Shown here: one piece after another, positions 25,223-31,824 of the stretch
How the letters are laid out: each line of letters opens with the position of its first letter
Position numbering within the stretch: the stretch's first letter is position 1
Origin: Hyphomicrobiales bacterium
GTDB taxonomy: Bacteria; Pseudomonadota; Alphaproteobacteria; Rhizobiales; Rhizobiaceae
Direction of reading: 5' to 3'
Length of the DNA stretch: 35,102 nt
NCBI GenBank assembly: GCA_900473745.1
Contig: UCMW01000018.1
Span: 1-35,102, forward strand
Position numbers and translations under genes: made by a program
Notes under the pieces: generated by a model
Databases searched by the model: none
Told to the model about the DNA's origin: nothing
The model's input: the letters and a program-made list of their open reading frames with translations, nothing else

Positions 25223-25365
25223 CAGGTCATGGTTTCGGCAGCACGACGAAGCATGTTCGATATTGGCGAGGGTGGATTGCGATGGGTCGCGTGAGCGCCC
25301 TAAGATATGCCGGTCGGCTTCGATGACCGGCCGCCCACCCAAGTCCCCTATTCTAAGGAGCCCCG

Positions 25366-25794
25366 ATGACCGTCCCCTTCAGCCTTGTCGGTATCGACCA
25401 CGTCGTCTTCATCGTCGACGACATGGAAAAGGCGCTCCGCTTCTATCACGACGTGCTCGGCTGCCGACCCGGCTACACCTATCCGGCGCTCGGCATGGAG
25501 CAGGTCTGGTGCGGTAGTGCGCTGATCGTGCTCTGGGACATCACCCATCCGGGCGGCCAGAAGGCAGCCCCACCGGTATCAGGCGGCCGTAACGTCGATC
25601 ACGTCTGCATCGCCACCGGCCCTTTCGACCATGACGACCTGCGCGCCCATCTCGCAAGCCACGGCGTTGCGATCGACCGCGAGGCCATGCATGGCGGCGC
25701 CCGCGGCATGGGCCATTCCTTCTACGTGAAGGACCCCTTCGGCAACACGATCGAGATCAAGGGCCCGGCCGAATATCCCGACGGCCGGGGCTAA
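25366..25794 (+). CDS. VOC family protein (glyoxalase-like)
   Basis: A 142-residue VOC-superfamily protein. The first module reads GIDHVVFIVDDMEKALRFYH with His11 as likely metal ligand. The second has RNVDHVCIATG and ends FYVKDPFGNTIEIKG with a probable Glu ligand. This metal-ligand set (His, His, Glu) suggests a working metal site, as in small extradiol-type or lyase members. AAGGAG lies just before ATG 25366. It is convergent with the aldolase-type gene (nine bases between the two ends) and is only distantly similar to the VOC gene at 16694. Confidence 0.88.
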   Translation: MTVPFSLVGIDHVVFIVDDMEKALRFYHDVLGCRPGYTYPALGMEQVWCGSALIVLWDITHPGGQKAAPPVSGGRNVDHVCIATGPFDHDDLRAHLASHGVAIDREAMHGGARGMGHSFYVKDPFGNTIEIKGPAEYPDGRG

Positions 25795-25803
25795 CGTCGC
25801 GCC

Positions 25804-26568
25804 TCAATCCCGGTAACTCGGATCCTCCTTATCCAGGCATGACTTCAGATAGGCGAAATGCTTCTCCGCCATGCCGCGATAGGGGATCCACCCGTCCGAC
25901 GTACCCTGCGCAATCTCGTCCGACAGCACCGCCAGCGGCTTGCCGGTCGACAGCGCCAGCACCATCGTCTGTGCCGCCTTCTCGAAGAAATACAGATCCT
26001 CGAAGGCATCCGCCACCGTCTCGCCGGCGACGGATACGCCGTGATTGCCCATCACCAGCACCGCCTTGCCACGGATCATTTCGGCGAGTCTTTCGCCTTC
26101 TTCCGCCGCATCCGCAATCCCGCCGAAGTCGAGGTCATAACCGATCCGCCCGAAGAAGCGCGCCGTGTTGTTGTCGAGCGGCAGCAGCGTCGGGTCTTTC
26201 AGGCAGGAGAGGGCCACCGCATAAGGCGAATGGCAATGCAGGATGACGCGAGCCTCCGGCAGCATCCGGTGCAGCGTGCCATGCACGGTCCAGGCCGAGG
26301 GATCGGGCGCATTGGGCCGGTGCATCACATCAGGATCATCGGCATCGAGCAGCAGCAGATCGCTCGCCTTCACCGTGGCAAAATGCTGCCAGCGCGGATT
26401 GAGCAGAAACTTTCGCCCATTGGCTGAGACGGCGGCACTGAAATGATTGCCGACCGACTCGCTCCAGCCGAAGCGATGGCAAAGCCTGAAGGCAGCCGCC
26501 AGATCCTGACGCAGCGTGGTTAGATCAGCATCGTCGAGCATGTCGTTTACCGATGGGGAAAAATTCAT
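25804..26568 (-). CDS. Class II aldolase/adducin family protein
   Basis: A 254-residue member of the class II aldolase and adducin head-domain fold. Metal ligands are present: His111 and His113 in ILHCHSPYAV and His176 in VMGNHGVSV. The phosphate-loop-like GNHFS is at 40-44. Where sugar-phosphate aldolases have a catalytic Glu (SSE motif), this protein has SAW (residues 91-93), as in the adducin-like branch, so classical aldolase activity is not assured. ATG 26568 overlaps the stop of the upstream oxygenase gene by four bases, implying a shared pathway. Confidence 0.88.
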   Translation of the reverse strand: MNFSPSVNDMLDDADLTTLRQDLAAAFRLCHRFGWSESVGNHFSAAVSANGRKFLLNPRWQHFATVKASDLLLLDADDPDVMHRPNAPDPSAWTVHGTLHRMLPEARVILHCHSPYAVALSCLKDPTLLPLDNNTARFFGRIGYDLDFGGIADAAEEGERLAEMIRGKAVLVMGNHGVSVAGETVADAFEDLYFFEKAAQTMVLALSTGKPLAVLSDEIAQGTSDGWIPYRGMAEKHFAYLKSCLDKEDPSYRD

Positions 26569-27701
26569 GCCTTGAACCGTCCTTCCGTCGTGAGTGCCCG
26601 ATAGGTCGAGCGCATCTCCTCGCGGTCGGCATAACAGCCGCGCAGGTAGCGGTCGCCGCTGGTCGCCGAATAGGCCATGCGCCCATGCACGATGCGGTGG
26701 TTGTCGAACACCATGCATTCGCCCGCCTTCATCAGAAAGCGCATCATGAACTTGTCGTCCTGCAGCATCTTCCCGAAACGGCAGAAGGCCGGATAATAGT
26801 CGTCGAGCACGGTCTGCGGCAGGTCGAACAGGTCGGCCATGTGCTGGCTGATCGTAAGCCCCGAGACCTCGCCATGTTTGTCGAGCTCGATCACCCGCTG
26901 CCGCGAGCGCATGTCATAGGTGTCGTGCTCGCAAAAGAACGGAATGTCGATTTCCGACAAGAGCTTGAAGCCATCAGGATCGATCTCGCGGAAGGCATTG
27001 GCCACCGCTACCCCGTCCGAATAGATGCTCATGCCGCCCTCGACGGTGTTGGCCCGGCAATGAAGGAACTGGATGCCCGGCGCATGCTCCTCGGCAGGCG
27101 TATCCGTATGCAACTCCAGCGCCTTGGCGGTATACGCTGTATTGGTCGGGTTGATATGCGTCTTCACGTCGAAATATTCGCCGAAAAAGGTCGGCCGCAC
27201 ATGGCCCATCAGCTTGACGGTCTCAGTGAGCCCTTCGTTGCTGTCAGGCATGTCGGTGACAATCGTCAGCCCCTCGACGATCATCGCCTCCAGCCATTCC
27301 GCCACCTTTTTCGGATCACGCATCAGCTCAGGCTGCGAGAAGCGCGGGATTTCGGGATAGTGGTCGCTGAACCAGGCCTTGCGTGGCAGGTCGGCGGGAT
27401 CAGGCCGATGTTTACCCTCGGTATAGAGTTCAAGCAGCGACAGCGGAAAACGTGAGACATGGTTCTCGCCCGCCCACCGGATTACAAGGCTCCCGTCCTC
27501 GATCTCGGCACTATCGGCGCGCGGCGCTTTCGACAGATGAAAAATATCGAAGCTGCGCTCGCGAGTCTTGCTGTCGAAGGAGGAGGGGCAATTGTCGCGC
27601 AGCCAGTAGTAATTGAAATAGGCCTGCCCACCCTCGGCAAGCGGCAGATGCAGCCCCTTGTCGGCAAGCGTGACGGCCCCGGTCGCAACATGCATGTTCA
27701 T
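26565..27701 (-). CDS. TauD-type 2-oxoglutarate/Fe(II) dioxygenase, gamma-butyrobetaine hydroxylase-like
   Basis: A 378-residue oxygenase of the BBOX/trimethyllysine-dioxygenase group. An N-terminal DUF971-like domain (about 25-90, YYWLRDNCPSSF) precedes a TauD/TfdA domain with iron ligands His198 and Asp200 (ELHTDTP) and His339 (NHRIVHGRMAY). The N-terminal domain keeps only one (Cys38) of the zinc cysteines typical of gamma-butyrobetaine hydroxylase. Substrate is unknown; a trimethylammonium or similar carboxylate is a guess from the family. ATG 27701 follows AAGGA by eight bases. It heads an operon with the aldolase-type gene and is divergent from a LysR regulator. Confidence 0.88.
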   Translation of the reverse strand: MNMHVATGAVTLADKGLHLPLAEGGQAYFNYYWLRDNCPSSFDSKTRERSFDIFHLSKAPRADSAEIEDGSLVIRWAGENHVSRFPLSLLELYTEGKHRPDPADLPRKAWFSDHYPEIPRFSQPELMRDPKKVAEWLEAMIVEGLTIVTDMPDSNEGLTETVKLMGHVRPTFFGEYFDVKTHINPTNTAYTAKALELHTDTPAEEHAPGIQFLHCRANTVEGGMSIYSDGVAVANAFREIDPDGFKLLSEIDIPFFCEHDTYDMRSRQRVIELDKHGEVSGLTISQHMADLFDLPQTVLDDYYPAFCRFGKMLQDDKFMMRFLMKAGECMVFDNHRIVHGRMAYSATSGDRYLRGCYADREEMRSTYRALTTEGRFKA

Positions 27702-27789
27702 CGCTCGTTTCCTTAAGTCTGGACAGCGGAAGAGAAGATCAGATTTGACGATCATCATCCGACTTTGCAGGCGAAGCCAGAGCGATTAT

Positions 27790-27807
27790 GCTTATGCTGA
27801 GTTAAGC
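27790..27807. promoter_or_regulatory. GCTTA-N8-TAAGC dyad before the LysR gene
   Basis: An imperfect palindromic site in the 117-base region between the oxygenase operon and the LysR gene has the size and AT-rich edges of LysR-type operators. It overlaps the end of a possible promoter (TTTGCA about 27764-27769, 17 bases, TATGCT about 27787-27792) reading toward the regulator. It would fit autorepression and divergent activation, but it is predicted by eye only. Confidence 0.35.
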
Positions 27808-27818
27808 TGGAGGTTAAG

Positions 27819-28718
27819 TTGAGCCGTCTGCCACCCCTGCGTCTTCTGACGACCTTCGAGGCCGTCGCCCGGCTCGGCTCGATGCGCGAGGCAGCAAGCG
27901 CCCTGAACGTCACCCAGCCCGCCGTGACGCAAGCCCTGAAGGCGCTGGAAGACCATGTCGGCGCCATCCTGATCGACCGCACGACGCGGCCGGCGAGGCT
28001 CACGGAACCCGGCCAGCAACTCGCCCGCGCCACCCGCGACGGCCTCGACCTGATCGCCGACACGATCGAGGAAATCCGCACCAGCACCGGCCTCGAAGAT
28101 CAGCGCCTCACCGTCGCCTGCACCATGGGCCTCGCCACCCACTGGCTGATGCCGCGCCTCAGCGACTTTTACGCCCGTCATCCCGGCTATGTCGTCAATG
28201 TCCAGGTGCCACCCACCGACCTGCCGCAGATGTGGCCCGGCACCGACCTCGTCCTGCGCTATGGTCGCGGCACCTGGACCGACGGTGAGACGCTCCGCCT
28301 GTTCGACGAGACCGTCTGCCCGGTCGGCCGCCCGGCTCTGGTCGAAAACTTGCTTGCAAAAGGCAAGGGGCTGGAAGCCGCTCCGCTCATCCATGTCCGC
28401 ACGGTCGAAGCGCGCCACTGGGAAGGCTGGACCGATTATCTAGCGCGACGCGACATGCCCAAACCGCGCGGCCCATCCCATATTTTCGACAACTACGTCC
28501 AAGCCGTCCAGGCAGCCCTCGACGGCCGCGGCCTGATGCTCGGCTGGCGTTCGATCACCGACAGCTTGGTCGCCGACGGCAGCCTGAAACCCTGGCCCGA
28601 TGGCGCCCTCGACCTCGGCACCGCTTATTTCGCCACGGTCGCACCGGCGGCGGCGAAACGCCGGGCAGTCAAGGCGTTCGTGGCCTGGCTGGGGGAGGGG
28701 ACGGAGAGTGCCCCGTGA
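27819..28718 (+). CDS. LysR-type transcriptional regulator (GcvA-like), TTG start
   Basis: A 299-residue LysR regulator. The winged HTH spans about 5-63 (FEAVARLGSMREAASALNVT, then QPAVTQALKALEDHVG), followed by a periplasmic-binding-like effector domain (about 90-295). The SLRLPP-type start and RTTRPARLTEPGQ loop resemble the GcvA subgroup. The start is TTG at 27819, supported by GGAGG (27809-27813) five bases upstream and by the family N-terminus; no ATG or GTG lies near. Its placement divergent from the oxygenase-aldolase operon suggests it controls that operon. Confidence 0.9.
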   Translation: MSRLPPLRLLTTFEAVARLGSMREAASALNVTQPAVTQALKALEDHVGAILIDRTTRPARLTEPGQQLARATRDGLDLIADTIEEIRTSTGLEDQRLTVACTMGLATHWLMPRLSDFYARHPGYVVNVQVPPTDLPQMWPGTDLVLRYGRGTWTDGETLRLFDETVCPVGRPALVENLLAKGKGLEAAPLIHVRTVEARHWEGWTDYLARRDMPKPRGPSHIFDNYVQAVQAALDGRGLMLGWRSITDSLVADGSLKPWPDGALDLGTAYFATVAPAAAKRRAVKAFVAWLGEGTESAP

Positions 28719-28787
28719 TGATGCGGAGCAAACAAGATAATTAGGAAAATAGGAAAATAAAGGATCGGCGGGTGCTGAAGATGTCGG

Positions 28788-29432
28788 TTACGGAGTGGGC
28801 TGCGTTTCGCGAAAGCTGTCCAGCGCCGTCATCCTCTGCCACCAATCTCCAAGTTTGCGGTATTCCGCAAACATCTCGCAAAACTCCGGCACCTCCAGCG
28901 CGTAGTCGATCATTGGTGCCAGATAGAGATCCGCCAAGGTCAGCCTGTCTCCGCACATCCACCGTTGTTCGGCAAGCAGACCGGTGAGCACGTCGAGCGA
29001 TATCCGGGCAATACCGCGCGCTTTCTCCACGCGACCCTCATCCGCAACCTCCCCGCGTTTCGGCTTTTCGATGCATTCGACATAGAGCCCCCAGACCAAG
29101 TGCGGATAGATGTAGCCGTCCGCGATGCTGATGATCTGGTTCATTCGCGCTCGCGACTTCACATCCGCAGGCTGAAGCGGCGGCCCGTCAAAGGCTTCGT
29201 CGACATAGCGCGTGATGGCGCCGGTCTCGTAAAGATGGAAATCGCCATGTTCGAAGGCCGGGATCTTGCCGAACGGATGGCGGGCCAGATGGGCGTCGCG
29301 TGTGCTGGTGGCAGCAAAGATGTCGACCGGCAAAAGGTCGTATGCAACGCCTTTTTCAAAAAGGGCCATGCGGACGATGCGCACGTAAACGCTGTAGTCC
29401 GCGCCGTATAGTCGGGGGTGGTCACTGTGCAT
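28788..29432 (-). CDS. Glutathione S-transferase family protein
   Basis: A 214-residue soluble GST. The N-terminal thioredoxin-like domain shows LYGADYSVYVRIVRMALFEK with candidate catalytic Ser14, the cis-proline motif GKIPAF (55-60) and the glutathione-gripping ETGAI (69-73). The all-helical C-terminal domain includes WMCGDRLTLADLYLAPMIDY. ATG 29432 is my choice because it gives a normal distance to the first strand; ATG 29450 adds six residues and neither has a strong ribosome-binding site. It converges with the LysR gene across 69 AT-rich bases that hold a short TAGGAAAA repeat. Confidence 0.88.
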   Translation of the reverse strand: MHSDHPRLYGADYSVYVRIVRMALFEKGVAYDLLPVDIFAATSTRDAHLARHPFGKIPAFEHGDFHLYETGAITRYVDEAFDGPPLQPADVKSRARMNQIISIADGYIYPHLVWGLYVECIEKPKRGEVADEGRVEKARGIARISLDVLTGLLAEQRWMCGDRLTLADLYLAPMIDYALEVPEFCEMFAEYRKLGDWWQRMTALDSFRETQPTP

Positions 29433-29521
29433 TGTGCGTTCTGCGTTCATCTGAGCGGCAAAGTGCGCTGGGCTACATGATGCGCGTCCCATCCTGTATC
29501 GGCAATGTAAATGGCGCCCTA

Positions 29522-29550
29522 TTGCTGCTGGCAAGGAATTTCCTTACTTT
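29522..29550 (+). promoter_or_regulatory. Candidate autoregulated promoter of the antitoxin gene
   Basis: TTGCTG (29522-29527) and TACTTT (29545-29550) are 17 bases apart. The dyad AAGGA-ATT-TCCTT (29533-29545) lies between them. An operator inside the promoter spacer is typical of toxin-antitoxin autorepression by an AbrB-type antitoxin. Start of translation follows at 29569. Confidence 0.35.
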
Positions 29551-29568
29551 GTCGTTGGCGGTAACATC

Positions 29569-29790
29569 ATGATCACCAGTAAACTTACCAGCAAGGCGCA
29601 AACCACCGTTCCCCAACCTGTCAGAGTGGCTCTGCAGTTGAAGGAGGGCGATGCGATCGTCTATACGATTGAGCCGGACGGTCGTGTTCTGCTGTCCCGG
29701 GCGCTCCCCAACCAGACTTTGGATGATCCCTTCGCTACATTTTCCGAATGGGATAGCGAAGCGGATCGTCGCGCCTATGCCGATCTTTAA
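29569..29790 (+). CDS. AbrB/MazE-type antitoxin (PrlF-like)
   Basis: A 73-residue protein with a swapped-hairpin AbrB DNA-binding domain at about 1-48 (SKLTSKAQTTVPQPVRVALQ, then GDAIVYTIEPDGRVLLSRA). It has an acidic C-terminal tail (DDPFATFSEWDSEADRRAYADL read in parts) that should neutralise the partner toxin. Its end overlaps the toxin start by 14 bases, the usual coupling of such pairs. Because the toxin frame is broken, this may be an orphan antitoxin kept for regulation or for neutralising related toxins. Confidence 0.85.
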   Translation: MITSKLTSKAQTTVPQPVRVALQLKEGDAIVYTIEPDGRVLLSRALPNQTLDDPFATFSEWDSEADRRAYADL

Positions 29791-30117
29791 GCAAGGCGAT
29801 ATCGTTCGCGTCCCTTTCCCCTATACGGATCGTGATACCCGCCAGCGAAGGCCCGCCTTCGTAGTTTCGAAAGGCGGCATTGGCGAAGCTGAAGGCCTGT
29901 TGTGGTTGCCATGATCACGTCCGCAGAAAACCGACCTTGGCCGCAGGACGTGGCCATTTCGGCGCACCTGGAGGCAGGTTTACCGGCCCCATCGGCCGTG
30001 CGGCCGGTCAAATTGGCGACTGTCGAGACGCGTAATGTGGAGCGCTCGGGCGCCGCACGTTCGTCGGTGACAGAATTCGTCCTGACAGAGGTCGCCGAAC
30101 TCTTGGGCCGAGCTTGA
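29777..30117 (+). pseudogene. PemK/MazF-like toxin gene with a frameshift
   Basis: The first frame reads MPIFKQGDIVRVPFPYTDRD and continues through RQRRPAFVVSKGG to GLLW, then stops at 29911-29913. The next frame continues the family sequence with VAMITSAENRPWPQDV through to ERSGAARSSVTEFVLTEVAELLG and stops at 30117. One missing G in the run at 29904-29905 would restore a continuous protein of about 113 residues, the normal size of these mRNA endonucleases. The lesion lies in mid-domain, so the protein should be inactive unless the base is a sequencing error. Confidence 0.8.
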
Positions 30118-30135
30118 AAATATGAAGCCCACCCG

Positions 30136-30503
30136 TCACTTCGGCTGCTGAACACCCTCATACACCGTCGCCAGCTGCGCCATCCGCGCCGTATAGGCGG
30201 CCGTCAGGCAGGCGACGTCGCCCTTGCATTCTCCGCGCTTGGTCAGCCATTCGATCTGCTGGTCTTGCAATTCGCCCCGCGCGCCCATGGCAAGCAGGCC
30301 GGAGAGCAGCTCGAAGGTCGTCACCATTTTCACGTCCATGTCGTTGAGCGACAGTGTCTGGCAGATCGCGGTCTCGTCGGCGGCGAGATCGGGCTTCTGG
30401 CAGTCGAAGCTTGCGGCGTGGGCGGAAGCGCGCCCGCCAGAACGGGGCCCACCAGAAGCGCAAACAGGATGGCGCGTGCAGCAGCTGCATGGGGATCGGA
30501 CAT
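30136..30503 (-). pseudogene. LprI-like (DUF1311) secreted protein with a frameshift
   Basis: Starting at ATG 30503, a signal peptide reads MSDPHAAAARAILFALLVGP followed by VLAGA. The mature part is in another frame: ASFDCQKPDLAADETAICQT, then a long helix (MVTTFELLSGLLAMGARGEL) and RGECKGDVACLTAAYTARMA. The four cysteines and WLTKR...C pattern fit the LprI/DUF1311 group, some of which inhibit lysozyme. The shift lies in the GCGGGCGCGC run at about 30427-30437 and needs one added base (or two removed). No alternative start was found for the second frame upstream of the cysteines. Confidence 0.7.
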
Positions 30504-30650
30504 GGGGGCCTCGCTCGGTTTCACTTGTCTAGGCAACGCCCGCAGCCTCCGCATCGTTCCATGCAATCCGCGCATGCCAGCCCCTCACGATCCGGTGAAA
30601 ATCCGCAAAAGGTCCTGTCATTGCCCGCAGCAATCCCTACCTTTACCAAC

Positions 30651-31718
30651 ATGAACAGAAGAACGCTCCTGGCTGCCCTGGCCACCCTGCCGGTCATTTC
30701 CTCCTCCCGCGCCTTTGCCCAGTCGGCGGAGCCCACTGTGGCAGTGCCCGCCGCCGAAGCGTCGCCCCCCGCGGATCTCGAAGCACACCGCCCGCGCATC
30801 GCGACGCTGCTTGAAGAAGCCCGCCGGCTCGACACCCTCGAATCCGTGATCGTCACCCGCAACGGCAATCCGCTCGCCGAACGCGCCTATGGCAACAGTT
30901 CGCTCACCGGCTCGACCAATATCAAGTCGGCCTCGAAATGCGTGGTCTCGGCCCTTGTCGGCATCGCCATCGACAAGGGGCTGCTCGAAGGCGTCGACCA
31001 GCGCATCGAAACGGTATTGCGTTCCGAATTCCCGGCCAATCCCGATCCGCGCCTGTCCCAGATCACCATCGGACATCTGCTCTCCATGCGCGCAGGCCTC
31101 GATCGCATGTCCGGGCCAAACTACGGCCGCTGGGTCGCCAGCCGCAACTGGACGCGGTTTGCGCTCGCCGCCGATTTCATCGACGAACCGGGCGGCGGCA
31201 TGCTGTATTCGACGGCCTCCACACATCTTCTGTCCGTCATTCTCACCAAGGTGTCCGGCAAGCCGACGCTGGCACTTGCAAGGGAGTGGCTCGGGCCGCT
31301 CGAAGGTTTCCGCATCGGTTCCTGGGATCGCGATCCCCAGGGCTACTATCTGGGCGGCAATCAGATGGCCATGACGCCGCGGTCGCTCCATGCCTTCGGC
31401 GAACTCTATCGCCGCGGCGGGGTGACTGGGGACGGCACGCGGGTAATCTCGGAAAACTGGATCCGCGAGAGCTGGATCCGTCGCACCAATTCCGTCTTTA
31501 ACGGTGACGGCTACGGCTATGCCTGGTTCCTGAAGGAAATGGCCGGCGAACAGGTCAACTATGCCTGGGGTTATGGCGGCCAGATGCTTTACGTCACCCC
31601 GAGCCTCGGTCTCACCGTCGCCATGACCTCCAACGAAAGCGCGCCTTCCGCCCGCACCGGCTATCGCGACGAGTTGCATGGATTGATGACGCGCATCATC
31701 GAAACGGTCGGGACTTGA
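30651..31718 (+). CDS. Exported serine hydrolase, class C beta-lactamase fold
   Basis: A 355-residue protein of the beta-lactamase/penicillin-binding-like serine hydrolase family. The N-terminus MNRRTLLAALATLPVISSSR with cleavage near AFAQ is a signal peptide, perhaps Tat-type because of the RR pair. The SxxK catalytic motif is Ser93 to Lys96 (IKSASKCVV), and GMLYSTAS supplies the tyrosine motif with Thr in place of the usual Asn. YGYAWFL and WGYGGQMLYV lie in the last third. The true substrate (peptide, ester or amide) is not evident. ATG 30651 has no strong ribosome-binding site but fits the signal peptide. Confidence 0.88.
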   Translation: MNRRTLLAALATLPVISSSRAFAQSAEPTVAVPAAEASPPADLEAHRPRIATLLEEARRLDTLESVIVTRNGNPLAERAYGNSSLTGSTNIKSASKCVVSALVGIAIDKGLLEGVDQRIETVLRSEFPANPDPRLSQITIGHLLSMRAGLDRMSGPNYGRWVASRNWTRFALAADFIDEPGGGMLYSTASTHLLSVILTKVSGKPTLALAREWLGPLEGFRIGSWDRDPQGYYLGGNQMAMTPRSLHAFGELYRRGGVTGDGTRVISENWIRESWIRRTNSVFNGDGYGYAWFLKEMAGEQVNYAWGYGGQMLYVTPSLGLTVAMTSNESAPSARTGYRDELHGLMTRIIETVGT

Positions 31719-31824
31719 GCCGAAAGAGCGTTATCCCCATCTGCGATGGAACTTCCTTGCTTCTGCCTATTTCAGGACGCAGGAACCGGGACTAGAACGT
31801 CCATATCGCATGAAGGATTTTCGC

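Noticed and set aside
16694..25794. The two VOC proteins as a recent duplication
   Set aside because: They share only the general fold motifs and differ through most of their length, so they look like independent members of a large superfamily.
29895..29915. Programmed -1 frameshift in the PemK-like toxin gene
   Set aside because: There is no canonical slippery heptamer and no strong downstream structure; a simple lost G or sequencing error is more likely.
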